Below, piece after piece: positions 15,621-25,718 of a stretch of DNA of 64,000 nt. Source of the DNA: Streptomyces sp. DSM 15324. GTDB taxonomy: Bacteria > Actinomycetota > Actinomycetes > Streptomycetales > Streptomycetaceae. The DNA lies in NCBI RefSeq assembly GCF_001514285.1, contig NZ_KQ949033.1, positions 1 through 64,000 of the forward strand, given 5' to 3'. The translations under genes were made by a program, and so were the position numbers. Under the pieces are notes generated by a model. That model saw only the letters and a list, made by a program, of their open reading frames with translations, did no database searches and was not told where the DNA came from. Within the stretch, counting starts at the first letter, position 1; each line of letters begins with the position of its first letter.

Positions 15621-17741
15621 TCAGTGCGCCGGGGTCAGTGCGACCTCGGCGCTGCCCGAGAGGGACGGCAGGCCGTCCGGGGGCGAGTCCTGGTAGGCGG
15701 CGTTGAAGACCGCCTTCAGGTTGTCCGCACCGGAGTGCCCGCCGTCCAGGAAGGTCTGGAACGATCCGGAGCAGCCGTTGCTCGTCGACAGCGGGTGGCC
15801 GTGCGAGTCGTGGCCGAGGATGAACGAGACCGTGACCTTCGCGCAGTCCACCGGCTGGTCGTCGGTGACGTAGACCTGCCAGGTGACGGTGTCGCCCCAG
15901 TGGAACGGCGTGCCGCCGTGGGGGGCCGGGTCGGTGGTGAGCGAGACGACCGGCGCCTTGTTGCCCACCACGATCGGAACGGACGCGGAAGCCGAGCGTC
16001 CGGTGCTGTCGGTGACCTTCAGGGTGGAGTCGAAGACGGCGTTGCTGGTGAAGGTGTGGGTCGGGTTCGCCTCCCTGGAGTCCACGGTGCCGTCGGCGTC
16101 GAAGTCCCAGGCGTAGCGGAGGGCGTCCCCGTCGGCGTCCTTCGTGCCGGCGCTGGACAACCGGACCGTCAGCGGGCCGGTGCCGTTGAGCACGTCCGCG
16201 GCGACCTGGGGCTCGGGGGTGCGGTTGCCCCGGGTGAAGTCGATGCGGGAGAGCTGGGCCTCCGGCAGCTCCGCGAAGTACCCGGTGCCGTATTCGAGGA
16301 CGTACAGCGCGCCGTCCGGGCCGAACTCGGCGTCGATCGGGCCGTCGGTCCTGATCGAGGGAATCGCGTCCTCGATCCTGCGCACCTCGTTCCCTCGGCC
16401 GAGGGTGACGGCCTTCATCTGGTCGCGGGTCCACTCGTAGAAGAGCGGCTTGCCGTCGTAGTACCGGGGCCAGCGGTTCTCGGCCGTGTTGCGCCGGTCG
16501 TAGTGGTAGGCCGGGCCGCCCATGGGGCCGATGCCGCCCGTGCCGAGTTCGGGGAAGGTGTCGGAGGCGCCGTAGCCGTAGACGATCTGCGCGTCGGTGA
16601 CCGGGGGCAGCACGCTGCGGCCCGTGTTGTGGCGCGAGTCGTTGACCGGCCTCGCGCAGTCGAACGCGCCGCTCGACCGCTGGGTGGCGAAGTCGTAGTC
16701 CTGGTACGGCAGGCCGCGGGTCACGCAGAACGGCCAGCCGTAGTTGGCGGGGCGGTCGACGACCATCCAGCGGCCCTGGCCGGCGGGGCCGCGGTCGGGG
16801 TTGCCGCTGTTGGCGTCGGGCGAGTAGTCGCCGACGTACAGGTCGCCGGTCCGGTCGTCCACGGCGAAGCGGAACGGGTTGCGCAGGCCCATGGCGTAGA
16901 TCTCGGGTCGGGTGCCGGGTGTGCCCGGCGCGAAGAGGTTGCCCTTCGGGACGACGTATCCGCCGTCGCTCCTGACCTTGACGCGCAGGACCTTGCCGCG
17001 CAGGTCGGCGGTGTTGCCCGCGGTGCGCCGCGCGTCGTAGGCCGGGTTGCGGCCGGGGCGGTCGTCGAGCGGGGCGTAGCCGTCGGAGGCGAACGGGTTG
17101 GTGTCGTCACCGGTCGACAGGAACAGGTTGCCCTTGCCGTCGAAGTCGATCTTGCCGCCGACATGGCAGCAGATGCCGCGGTCGGCCGGTACGTCGAGGA
17201 TCTTCTGCTCGGTGGCGAAGGCGAGCGTGTTGCCCACGAGCTTGAACCGCGACAGCCGGGTGACCCCCCGGTAGGCGGCGAAGTCCTCGGCCGTGCCGAA
17301 CTGCGGCGCGTCCCCCTCGTTGACGCCCGCGGTGGCCGGGTCGTCCACGGGCGTGTCGAGGCGGGGCGAGTAGTAGAGGTAGACCCAGTGGTTCTTGGCG
17401 AAGCCGGGGTCGACGGCGATGCCCTGCACGCCTTCCTCGTCGTGCTGGTAGAGCCCGGCGGGGCTCTTCTTCATGTCGGCGGCGAGGAAGTTGACACCGC
17501 TTCGGGGGTCGTGGATCCGGACCTCTCCGGTGCGCGCCGTGTGCAGCACCCGCCGGTCGGGCAGGACGGCGAGGGCCATGGGCTCACCCGGGCGGTCGTT
17601 GAGGGTCACCTTCTGGAAGTCCGACGCGGCCGGCGGCACGGGAGCCGGTGGGGCGGCCTGCGCTGCGGGGAGCGGCAGGAGCGCGACGGCTCCGGCCAAC
17701 GCAGCCGCTCCCGCGAGGGTGGCGATCCGTCTGTTGCGCAC
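15621..17741 (-). CDS. Secreted PQQ-type sugar dehydrogenase with PKD domain
   Basis: 706 residues with a signal peptide (MRNRRIATLAGAAALAGAVALL, cleavage after AQA). Residues about 40-480 form a six-bladed beta-propeller of the glucose/sorbosone dehydrogenase family. Cues are EGVQGIAVDPGF, CCHVGGKIDFDGKGNLFLSTGD, IYAMGLRNPFRFAVDDRTGDLYVGD and GPDGALYVLEYG. A PKD-like domain follows at about 500-590 (LRYAWDFDADGTVDSREANPTHTF), then a beta-rich C-terminal domain with a Cys pair. It should act outside the cell on sugars or polyols or bind polysaccharide. It follows the TIM-barrel gene with a 54-bp gap on the same strand and is probably co-transcribed. Cofactor use (PQQ or none) cannot be told from sequence. 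Confidence 0.9.
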   Translation of the reverse strand: MRNRRIATLAGAAALAGAVALLPLPAAQAAPPAPVPPAASDFQKVTLNDRPGEPMALAVLPDRRVLHTARTGEVRIHDPRSGVNFLAADMKKSPAGLYQHDEEGVQGIAVDPGFAKNHWVYLYYSPRLDTPVDDPATAGVNEGDAPQFGTAEDFAAYRGVTRLSRFKLVGNTLAFATEQKILDVPADRGICCHVGGKIDFDGKGNLFLSTGDDTNPFASDGYAPLDDRPGRNPAYDARRTAGNTADLRGKVLRVKVRSDGGYVVPKGNLFAPGTPGTRPEIYAMGLRNPFRFAVDDRTGDLYVGDYSPDANSGNPDRGPAGQGRWMVVDRPANYGWPFCVTRGLPYQDYDFATQRSSGAFDCARPVNDSRHNTGRSVLPPVTDAQIVYGYGASDTFPELGTGGIGPMGGPAYHYDRRNTAENRWPRYYDGKPLFYEWTRDQMKAVTLGRGNEVRRIEDAIPSIRTDGPIDAEFGPDGALYVLEYGTGYFAELPEAQLSRIDFTRGNRTPEPQVAADVLNGTGPLTVRLSSAGTKDADGDALRYAWDFDADGTVDSREANPTHTFTSNAVFDSTLKVTDSTGRSASASVPIVVGNKAPVVSLTTDPAPHGGTPFHWGDTVTWQVYVTDDQPVDCAKVTVSFILGHDSHGHPLSTSNGCSGSFQTFLDGGHSGADNLKAVFNAAYQDSPPDGLPSLSGSAEVALTPAH

Positions 17742-17795
17742 TCAGAACTCCTTCGGTCTGCGGGTGGAGCGGTGACGGAGGCGGGTGACGTCCGG

Positions 17796-18959
17796 TCAGT
17801 GGCGGGCGCGCAGGGCGGCGAGGTTGTCGTAGCCGACCCGGGCGAACTCCAGGGACTGGCCGGGTGTGCTCGTGCTCGGCGCGTTGTCCTGCTCGACCAT
17901 CGGGTTGTGGTGGTTCTTCGCGCCCACCCGGGTGAAGAACCTCCGGTAGTCGATGTCGCCCGTGCCGAACGGCACCATGTCGTAGCCGAGCCCGCTCTGG
18001 GGGTTGACGACGCCGTCCTTGGCGTGGAAGAGCGGGAAGCGGTGGGTGTTGCGGACCACGAGTGCGGCCGGGTCGAAGACGCGCTCGCGCGCCGAGCCGT
18101 CGTGGGCGGTGTACGTGTGGAACTTGTACTGGGCCACGTGGGCCCAGAAGACGTCCAGCTCCAGGTAGACGTTCCTGCGGTCCGTCATGGTCAGGAAGTA
18201 CTCCAGCTTCCGGATGCCGGAGCTGCGGGTCGGCCGGCCCTGGGCGTCGAGCGGGCCGCCGTCGAGCAGGAAGTCGTAGGCGCTGTCGTGGTTGTGGGTG
18301 TAGAGCTTGACGCCCTCGCGGCGGGCGAGGGCGCCCAGGGTGTTCCACTTCTCGGCGGCGACGTCCCAGTCGGCCCGGTAGGGGGTGGTGGTGGGGTCGG
18401 CGCCGGTGCCCATGTGCTCCATGCCGAGGATGTTGGCGATCTCCAGCCAGCGCTTGAAGGTGTCCAGGTCGGTCGGCGTCAGCGGCCAGGACGGCGGGAT
18501 GTAGCCGTGGCTGCCCTGTGCCCGCAGCCCGTACGCGTCGAGCCAGGAGCGCAGCAGCCGCGCGCCCTTGACGGTGCCGAGATCGGCGCCGCCGGGTGCG
18601 TTGGCGTGCTGGCCGTAGCCCGCGAACTCCACCTGGCGGTAGCCGAAGTGCGACAGCTGCCGGAAGACCTCGCGGAAACCGGAGGGCAGGTCGGAGGCGA
18701 GCGGGTCGCGGCCGACCGCGTCACGGACGGTGTAGAGGATGATGCCGCGCTTGTGCGGCGGGACCAGGGCGGAACGGTCCCGGTCACCGCCGGCGGCCTT
18801 GGCCGTGTCGTGCGCCAGCGCGGGCGCGGCGCCGAAGACCGGGGCGGCGATCGCCGCGGCGGAGGCGGCGGTGCAGGTGCCGAGGAAACGGCGGCGGCTC
18901 AGGCCGAGCGTGCGGCGCAGGGCGTCGCCGGTGACGGTTTCGTCGTTGAAAGCGGTCAC
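17796..18959 (-). CDS. Tat-exported sugar phosphate isomerase/epimerase-like TIM barrel
   Basis: 387 residues. The N-terminus carries a twin-arginine signal (SRRRFLGTCTAASAAAIAAPVFG, cleavage near ALA). The mature part is a xylose-isomerase-like TIM barrel: HFGYRQVEFAGYGQ, EIANILGMEHMGTGAD, VKLYTHNHDSAYDF, VYLELDVFWAHVAQYK, FPLFHAKDGV. Metal-binding Glu/Asp/His positions of the family are recognisable (E of VEF, H of HNHD, E-D of ELDVFW, H of FHAKDG). Export of a folded metalloenzyme by Tat is consistent. It precedes the secreted sugar dehydrogenase and probably works with it on an extracellular glycan or polyol; the true substrate is unknown. GTG or ATG alternatives near 18959 do not change the signal. 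Confidence 0.88.
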   Translation of the reverse strand: MTAFNDETVTGDALRRTLGLSRRRFLGTCTAASAAAIAAPVFGAAPALAHDTAKAAGGDRDRSALVPPHKRGIILYTVRDAVGRDPLASDLPSGFREVFRQLSHFGYRQVEFAGYGQHANAPGGADLGTVKGARLLRSWLDAYGLRAQGSHGYIPPSWPLTPTDLDTFKRWLEIANILGMEHMGTGADPTTTPYRADWDVAAEKWNTLGALARREGVKLYTHNHDSAYDFLLDGGPLDAQGRPTRSSGIRKLEYFLTMTDRRNVYLELDVFWAHVAQYKFHTYTAHDGSARERVFDPAALVVRNTHRFPLFHAKDGVVNPQSGLGYDMVPFGTGDIDYRRFFTRVGAKNHHNPMVEQDNAPSTSTPGQSLEFARVGYDNLAALRARH

Positions 18960-19259
18960 AGGGGTTCTCTCTTTCGTCGTGACGGTGGTGCGGGTGGGGG
19001 AACGGCCGCCGCCCCGGACGAGGCCGGCGAGCCGCAGGAGCAGGGACCTCGGGGCGGACGGGGGCGCGTGCGCACGGCAGCTCCCGCGCCGCCGGCACGA
19101 GGGCGGCTTCGGGCGCTGCCCGGGAGGGATGTTCCGTGGTGGGCGCGGTCACCGCGTGGGGGTGGGCGGCGAGAGGGCCGCCGGTGGGGGAATGCGCCGC
19201 CGGTCTCGAACGGGGTGGCGGCTGTGCACGAGGGGGACCGTAGCCTCGTTCGTGGGGAC
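18960..19259. other. Promoter-bearing spacer of the secreted pair
   Basis: About 300 bp separate the Tat-exported protein from the terminator of the upstream operon. No gene is seen. It should contain the promoter for the two secreted proteins. A GATGTTCCGT decamer at about 19128-19137 recurs at about 25687-25696 in the ABC-operon leader region. Confidence 0.4.
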
Positions 19260-19287
19260 CACCCCGACGGCGCGCGGCGTCGGGGTG
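19260..19287 (-). terminator. Hairpin terminator of the ABC-epimerase operon
   Basis: A perfect 10-bp stem (CACCCCGACG and CGTCGGGGTG) with an 8-nt loop, 18 bp after the stop of the epimerase gene on the minus strand. It marks the end of the five-gene operon running from 25348. Confidence 0.7.
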
Positions 19288-19305
19288 ACTCGGCTGCGGC
19301 GCGGC

Positions 19306-20313
<1,008 letters not shown>

Positions 20314-20344
20314 GGTGCCTCCCAACGGGGTTCCTGCCGGTGTG

Positions 20345-21592
20345 CTAGCGGACTACGGCCTCGACGGCCTGGACGGGGGTGTAGACGGAGTTCTTCTGGG
20401 CGCTCTCCTCCACCGCGGCGAGCACCCGCTGCACCTGGAGTCCGTCGGCGAACGTCGGCACGGGGTCGGTGCCGGACGCGACGGCCTCGACCAGGTCGCG
20501 GGCCTGGTGGGCGAAGGTGTGCTCGTAGCCGAGCGCGTGGCCCGGCGGCCACCAGCCCTCCAGGTACGGGTGCTCCGCCTCGGTGACGACGATCCTGCGG
20601 AACCCCGCCGTGGCGGCCGGCTCCCGGTGGTCGAGGAAGGACAGCTCGTTGAGCCGCTCCAGGTCGAAGGCGAGCGACCCCAACTCCCCGTTCACCTCCA
20701 GGTGGAGGGCGTTCTTGCGGCCTGGGGCCATCCGGGTCGCCTCGAACGTGGCGAGCGCCCCCGAGGCGAGCCGGCCGGTGAAGACGGCCGCGTCGTCCAC
20801 CGTCACCGGACCGCGCGCCGGCCGGGTGTCGCCGGAAGTGGTGGGAGCGGCGGGAGCGTTGAGTCCGGTCGGTGCGGAGGAGGCGCCGTCGAGGCGGGGG
20901 CGTTCCCTGACGAAGGTCTCGAGCTGCGCGGAGACGCCGACCAGCAGCTCACCGGTCAGGTACTGCGCGAGGTCGACGATGTGCGCGCCGAGGTCGCCGA
21001 GCGCCCCCGACCCCGCGTGCTCCCGCTGGAGCCGCCAGGTCAGCGGGAAGTCGGGGTCCACCAGCCAGTCCTGGAGGTAGCTGACCCGCACATGGCGCAC
21101 CGCGCCGAGCCTGCCCTCGGCGATGAGCCGGTGGGCGTAGGTGAGGGCGGGAACCCGCCGGTAGTTGAAGCCCACCATGGCCACCTGTCCGCGTGCGCGG
21201 GCCGCGTCGGCGGCGGCGACCATGGCCTCCGCCTCGGCGACGGAGTTGGCCAGCGGCTTCTCGCACAGCACGTGCTTGCCCGCCGCCAGCGCCGCGATCG
21301 CGATCTCCGCGTGGCTGTCGCCCGGTGTGCAGATGTCGACGAGGTGCACGTCGTCGCGAGCCACGAGGGCGCGCCAGTCGGTCTCCGCCGCGGCCCAGCC
21401 GTGCTTGTCGGCCGCCGCCCGCACCGCGTGCGCGTCGCGGCCGGCGATCGCGGCCAGGACCGGCCGCAGCGGCAGGTCGAACACGTGCCCGACGGTGCGC
21501 CAGCCCTGTGAGTGGGCGGCTCCCATGAACGCGTAGCCGACCATGCCCACACCGAGTGCCGGCGGTGCGGTCCGACCGTCCCTGTGTTCCAT
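20345..21592 (-). CDS. Gfo/Idh/MocA family sugar/inositol dehydrogenase
   Basis: 415 residues. An N-terminal Rossmann fold (LGVGMVGYAFMGAAHSQGW) binds NAD(P). The conserved catalytic motif appears as HVLCEKPLANSVAEAE (EKP Lys), followed by GFNYRRVPALTYAHRLIAEGRLG and the C-terminal alpha/beta domain (GDLGAHIVDLAQYLTGE with the metal/substrate His). The C-terminus has GWWPPGHALGYEHTFAHQARDLVEAV. It oxidises a sugar, sugar acid or cyclitol in the cytoplasm. Its position between the importer's binding protein and an epimerase argues that it acts on the imported sugar. It lies about 95 bp after the binding-protein gene; a run of 7-bp repeats fills that gap. Confidence 0.93.
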   Translation of the reverse strand: MEHRDGRTAPPALGVGMVGYAFMGAAHSQGWRTVGHVFDLPLRPVLAAIAGRDAHAVRAAADKHGWAAAETDWRALVARDDVHLVDICTPGDSHAEIAIAALAAGKHVLCEKPLANSVAEAEAMVAAADAARARGQVAMVGFNYRRVPALTYAHRLIAEGRLGAVRHVRVSYLQDWLVDPDFPLTWRLQREHAGSGALGDLGAHIVDLAQYLTGELLVGVSAQLETFVRERPRLDGASSAPTGLNAPAAPTTSGDTRPARGPVTVDDAAVFTGRLASGALATFEATRMAPGRKNALHLEVNGELGSLAFDLERLNELSFLDHREPAATAGFRRIVVTEAEHPYLEGWWPPGHALGYEHTFAHQARDLVEAVASGTDPVPTFADGLQVQRVLAAVEESAQKNSVYTPVQAVEAVVR

Positions 21593-21622
21593 ACGGATTC
21601 CTCCATGTCGGAGTGTCAGTGC

Positions 21623-21657
21623 CTCGTGGCTCGTGACTCGTGGCTCGTGGCTCGTCT
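21623..21657. repeat. 7-bp tandem repeat (CTCGTGG) in operon spacer
   Basis: Five consecutive heptamers: CTCGTGG, CTCGTGA, CTCGTGG, CTCGTGG and CTCGTCT. They occupy most of the gap between the binding-protein stop and the Gfo/Idh/MocA start. Confidence 0.8.
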
Positions 21658-21686
21658 TCGTGGTCGCGGCCCGCGGCCCGGACCGG

Positions 21687-22733
21687 TCAGATGAAGCCGG
21701 TCGGCAGGTACTGGTCGACGTTGTCCTTGGTGACCACGGCCGAGTAGAGCGTCAGCGAGGAGGGGATCTCGAACTCGGCGAGGCCGCCGACGCCCTTGCC
21801 CTGGGCGAGCGCCCGGGCGAGGTCGATGGCGGAGGCGGCCATCGTCGGCGGGTACAGGACGGTCGCCTTGAGCACGCCGTTGTCGGCCTTGATGGCGTCC
21901 ATCGCGGACTTGGCCCCCGCGCCGCCGACCATCAGGAAGTCGTCGCGGCCGGCCTGGTCGATGGCGCGCAGCGCGCCCACGCCCTGGTCGTCGTCGTGGT
22001 TCCACAGCGCGTCGAACTGCGACTGGGCCTGGAGCAGTTGCGCCATCTTGGCCTGGCCGGACTCGACCGTGAAGTCGGCCGCCTGGCGGGCCACCTTCTT
22101 GATGTTGGGGTAGTTCTTCAGGGCTTCGTCGAAGCCCTTGGTGCGCTGCTGGGTCAGTTCGAGGTTGTCGAGCCCGGCCAGCTCGACGACCTTGGCGTTC
22201 GGCTTGTCCTTGAGCCGTTCACCGATGAAGTGGCCGGCGTTGAGCCCCATGCCGTAGTTGTCGCCGCCGATCCAGCAGCGGTACGCCTGGGGGGAGGCGA
22301 AGACGCGGTCCAGGTTGACGACGGGGATGCCGGCCCTCATCGCCTGGAGGCCCACCTGGGTGAGGGCCTTGCCGTCGGCCGGCAGGATCACCAGGACGTC
22401 GACCTTCTTGTTGATCAGGGTCTGGATCTGTCCGATCTGCTGGGCGATGTCGTTGGAGCCCTCGGTGATCTCCAGCGTGACGTCGGAGTACTTCCCGGCA
22501 CGGGACTTGGCGTTGTCGTTGATGGCGTTGAGCCAGCCGTGGTCGGCCTGGGGGCCGGCGAAGCCGATGGTGACGGCCTTGCCGGGCTTGTCGTCCGCGA
22601 CCGGGGTGTTGTCCGCGGCCTGTTCCTGCTTGGCGGGCTCATTGCTGGTGCAGGCCGTCAGCAGCGCACCGGCGGACACCGCCGCGGTGCCGAACAGCAG
22701 TCCTCTGCGGCTGGTGGAGGGGATTCTTGCCAT
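21687..22733 (-). CDS. Sugar ABC transporter substrate-binding lipoprotein
   Basis: 348 residues. The signal peptide contains twin Arg (STSRRGLLFGTAAVSAGALL) and a lipobox LTAC, so the mature protein is anchored by Cys outside the membrane. The body is a type I periplasmic-binding fold of the RbsB class: AVTIGFAGPQADHGWLNAINDNAKS, EGSNDIAQQIGQIQTLINKKVDVLVILPADGKAL, AGIPVVNLDRVF, GGDNYGMGLNAGHFIGERL, DALWNHDDDQGVGALRAI. It should capture a pentose, hexose or inositol for the permease/ATPase encoded just upstream. Start ATG at 22733. The gene is 66 bp after the permease gene and belongs to the same operon. Confidence 0.93.
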   Translation of the reverse strand: MARIPSTSRRGLLFGTAAVSAGALLTACTSNEPAKQEQAADNTPVADDKPGKAVTIGFAGPQADHGWLNAINDNAKSRAGKYSDVTLEITEGSNDIAQQIGQIQTLINKKVDVLVILPADGKALTQVGLQAMRAGIPVVNLDRVFASPQAYRCWIGGDNYGMGLNAGHFIGERLKDKPNAKVVELAGLDNLELTQQRTKGFDEALKNYPNIKKVARQAADFTVESGQAKMAQLLQAQSQFDALWNHDDDQGVGALRAIDQAGRDDFLMVGGAGAKSAMDAIKADNGVLKATVLYPPTMAASAIDLARALAQGKGVGGLAEFEIPSSLTLYSAVVTKDNVDQYLPTGFI

Positions 22734-22799
22734 GGCGGATCGACCCTTCGACTGGGTGGTGCGCGGTGAGGGTTGGGGGCGGGGGCCGGGCGGGCGGCG

Positions 22800-23828
22800 T
22801 CAGGCGTCGCCGGGCGCGGAGCGGCGCTGGACCAGGACGGCGGCGACGATGATGGCGCCCTTGGCGATCTGCTGGACAGCGGTCTCCAGGTTGTTCAGGG
22901 CGAAGATGTTGGTGATCGTGGTGAAGACCAGGACACCGAGGACGGAGCCGAGGATCGTGCCGCGTCCGCCGCTGAGCAGGGTGCCGCCGATGATGGCCGC
23001 GGCGATGGCGTCCAGCTCGTAGAGGTTGCCGTTGGTGTTCTGGCCCGAGCCGGCGAGCACGATCAGCATGAACGCGGCGATGCCGCAGCACAGTCCGGAC
23101 AGCAGGTACAGGTACAGACGCTGACGGCGTACGTCGATGCCGGCGAGGCGGGCCGCCTCCGCGTTGCCGCCGACCGCGACGGTGCGCCGCCCGAAGGTGG
23201 TGCGGTTGAGCAGCAGCCAGCCGATGACGGTGACCGCGGTGAAGATCAGGACCAGGGGCGGGACACCGAGCACGTAGGAGTCCCTGGCCCCGAGATCGAG
23301 CACGGAGGCGACGGTCACGATCTGGGTGCTGCCGTCCGTGATCTGCAGGGCCAGCCCCCGGGCGGAGGCGAGCATGGCCAGCGTCGCGATGAACGGCACC
23401 ATCCTGCCGTAGGCGATCAGCAGACCGTTCACGAGACCACAGCCCACCCCGACGACGACCGCGGTGAAGAGGACGCCCGCGAAGCCGAACTCCTGGGTGG
23501 CCACGGTCGTCGCCCACACGGAGGCGAGCGCCACGATCGCGCCGACCGACAGGTCGATGCCGCCGCTCGTGATGACGAACGTCATACCGACGGTCACGAC
23601 GCCGATCACCGACGCCTGGGTGAGGACGAGCTGCAGGTTGCTGGTCGCCAGGAACGCGTCCGGCGCGGTGATCCCGCCGACCGCGATGAGGACGGCGAGG
23701 ACCCCGAGCAGGGACAGGCTGCGCACATCCCACCGCAGTCCGGGGCGACGCGAACTCGCTGGGTTTCCGGTGGACTTGGCGGCGGACGTGGCCGCTTCCT
23801 GCTGCCCCGCGGTGGCCGGCTGCGTCAT
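22800..23828 (-). CDS. Sugar ABC transporter permease (RbsC family)
   Basis: 342 residues with about ten membrane helices. The family signatures are visible: ITSGGIDLSVGAIVALASVWA, GLLIAYGRMVPFIATLAML, GNAEAARLAGIDVRRQRLYLYLLSGLCCGIA, GSGQNTNGNLYELDAIAAAIIGGTLLSGGRGTILGSVLG. A hydrophilic N-terminal extension of about 30 residues precedes the first helix. It forms the membrane channel for the sugar bound by the downstream lipoprotein. The ATG overlaps the stop of the ATPase gene by 4 bp (ATGA), so the two are translationally coupled. One permease gene is enough here because RbsC homodimerises. Confidence 0.94.
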   Translation of the reverse strand: MTQPATAGQQEAATSAAKSTGNPASSRRPGLRWDVRSLSLLGVLAVLIAVGGITAPDAFLATSNLQLVLTQASVIGVVTVGMTFVITSGGIDLSVGAIVALASVWATTVATQEFGFAGVLFTAVVVGVGCGLVNGLLIAYGRMVPFIATLAMLASARGLALQITDGSTQIVTVASVLDLGARDSYVLGVPPLVLIFTAVTVIGWLLLNRTTFGRRTVAVGGNAEAARLAGIDVRRQRLYLYLLSGLCCGIAAFMLIVLAGSGQNTNGNLYELDAIAAAIIGGTLLSGGRGTILGSVLGVLVFTTITNIFALNNLETAVQQIAKGAIIVAAVLVQRRSAPGDA

Positions 23829-25348
23829 GGCGTCGGGCTCCCTTCCATCACAAGATCGAGTACACGGTGCTCGTCGAGCTCGCGGGCGTCCGCCGTGTGC
23901 ACGACGCTGCCTTCCCGCAGGACCAGCACGCGGTCGGCGAGACCCAGCACCTCGGGCACCTCGCTGGACACGAGGAGTACGGCCAGGCCCTCGTCGGCCA
24001 GTCGGCGGATCACCGCGTAGAGCTCCGCCCGGGCGCCGACGTCGACACCCCTGGTCGGCTCGTCCAGCAGCAGCACCCGGCAGCCCCGCAGCAGCCAGCG
24101 GGCGAGGACCGCCTTCTGCTGGTTGCCGCCGGACAGGGTCCTGACCGCGGCATCGGGATCGTCGGGCCGCAGGGACAGTTCCCGGACCGCCCGGTGTGCC
24201 GCGGCCCGCTCGGAGCGCCGGTCGAGCCAGCCCGCGCGGGCGAACCGGGACAGGCTGGAGACGGAGACGTTGCTGCTGACGGACTCCAGCATCAGGAGCG
24301 CCTGCGCCTTGCGTTCCTCGGGCGCGAGGCCGATGCCCGCGCGGACGGCGGCGCGGACACTGCCGGGGCGCAGCGGGGTGCCGTCGACGAGGACCCGGCC
24401 GCCGTCGGGCCTGCGGGCGCCGTAGACCGTCTCCAGGATCTCGCTGCGCCCGGACCCGACGAGCCCGGCCAGTCCGACGATCTCACCGGGCCGCAGCTCC
24501 AGGTCGAGGGGCGCGAACTCCCCGCGCCGGGTGAGCCCTTCGACCCTCAGCACCGGTTGTCTGCCGGCCGCGAACCCGGCCTCGGGGCGATCGGGGAAGA
24601 CGTACTCCACCTTCCGCCCGGTCATGAGCGCCACGACCTCCTCGGTCGGCGTCGACTCGGCGGGCAGTCCGCCCGCGACCGACCGGCCCTCCTTGAGGAC
24701 CGTGACCCGCTCACCGATGCGCCGGATCTCCTCCAGACGGTGGGAGATGTAGATGACGGCGACCCCGTCGGCCGTCAGATCGCCCACGATCCTGAAGAGG
24801 TTGTCCACCTCCTCGGGGTCGAGCGCCGCCGACGGCTCGTCCATCACGATCAGCCGGACGTCGTGGGAGAGCGCGCGGGCCATCGAGACGATCTGCTGCT
24901 GCGCCGCGGACAGTTCGCCGACGAGCCGCGCGGGATCGATCTCCGCGTGCCCGAGGCGTCGCAGCAGCGCGGCGGTCGCCGTGCGGGCGGCGGAGCCGCG
25001 CACCACGAATCCGGCGGAGGTGGGTTCGTGCCCGAGGAAGACGTTCTCCGCGACGGACAGCCCCTCGATCAGATCGAGTTCCTGGTAGATGGTGGCGATG
25101 CCGAGCCGCATGGCGGCGCTCGGAGACCCGAGGGTCACGGGTGCGCCCTGCCAGGTGATCTCCCCGCCGTCGGGCTGGTGGGCTCCGGCGAGCACTTTGA
25201 TCAGGGTGGACTTGCCGGCCCCGTTCTGGCCGAGGAGGCAGTGGACTTCGCCGGCCCGGACCTCGAGGTCCACACCGTCCAGGGCGCGCACGCCGGGGAA
25301 GGACTTGGTGATGCCGGACATGGTGAGCAGGGGTGGTTGTGGTGCCAT
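23825..25348 (-). CDS. Sugar ABC transporter ATP-binding protein (RbsA family)
   Basis: 507 residues with two ABC domains. First domain: Walker A GQNGAGKSTLIKVLAG, Q-loop ATIYQELDLIEGLSV, signature VGELSAAQQQIVSMARAL, Walker B RLIVMDEPSAALD. The second domain has degenerate features typical of RbsA: LAGLVGSGRSEI as Walker A variant, signature TLSGGNQQKAVLARWL, Walker B RVLLLDEPTRGVD. It powers import of a monosaccharide or cyclitol. It is the first gene of the five-gene operon; its leader contains a 16-bp repeat array. Starts with MAPQPPLLTMSGITKSFPG at 25348. Confidence 0.95.
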   Translation of the reverse strand: MAPQPPLLTMSGITKSFPGVRALDGVDLEVRAGEVHCLLGQNGAGKSTLIKVLAGAHQPDGGEITWQGAPVTLGSPSAAMRLGIATIYQELDLIEGLSVAENVFLGHEPTSAGFVVRGSAARTATAALLRRLGHAEIDPARLVGELSAAQQQIVSMARALSHDVRLIVMDEPSAALDPEEVDNLFRIVGDLTADGVAVIYISHRLEEIRRIGERVTVLKEGRSVAGGLPAESTPTEEVVALMTGRKVEYVFPDRPEAGFAAGRQPVLRVEGLTRRGEFAPLDLELRPGEIVGLAGLVGSGRSEILETVYGARRPDGGRVLVDGTPLRPGSVRAAVRAGIGLAPEERKAQALLMLESVSSNVSVSSLSRFARAGWLDRRSERAAAHRAVRELSLRPDDPDAAVRTLSGGNQQKAVLARWLLRGCRVLLLDEPTRGVDVGARAELYAVIRRLADEGLAVLLVSSEVPEVLGLADRVLVLREGSVVHTADARELDEHRVLDLVMEGSPTP

Positions 25349-25375
25349 GTGGAATCCCCTCGGCGGATGCGGGCC

Positions 25376-25455
25376 GTGAGCGGACAGGGCTGTGAGCGGA
25401 CAGGGCTCTGCGCGGTCAGCGCCGTGAGCGGTCAGCGCCGTGAGCGGTCAGGGCG
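25376..25455. repeat. Five 16-bp tandem repeats upstream of the ABC operon
   Basis: Five head-to-tail 16-mers: two of GTGAGCGGACAGGGCT, then CTGCGCGGTCAGCGCC, GTGAGCGGTCAGCGCC and GTGAGCGGTCAGGGCG. The core GAGCGGWCAG recurs. The array begins 27 bp before the ATPase start, inside the untranslated leader. It could be an operator array or the result of replication slippage. Confidence 0.85.
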
Positions 25456-25647
25456 AGCACGGCGGTTCGGGTGGCCGGGCGGCTCCGGAGAGCCCCTGGC
25501 GGCGCGGGCGCTCCGGGGCGTACGGGTGAGGAGAGGTCGGGAGGGAGCCGGGCGGGGCAGGGCGGCGGGCGTGCGGGCCCGGCGGCCGTGCACGCGGTGG
25601 TGGGAGCCGGCCGCCGAGGGGTCGTACGGCGGTCACGGCGATGGCGG

Positions 25648-25668
25648 CTTACGGCTTACGGCTTACGG
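25648..25668. repeat. Three 7-bp tandem repeats (CTTACGG)
   Basis: CTTACGG is repeated three times without error, in the about 370-bp gap between the ABC operon and the ROK gene. The rest of that gap holds the 16-bp array and no gene. Confidence 0.7.
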
Positions 25669-25718
25669 CGGCTGCTGCTGGGCGGGGATGTTCCGTCGCC
25701 CCCGGGTGCGGACAGAGG

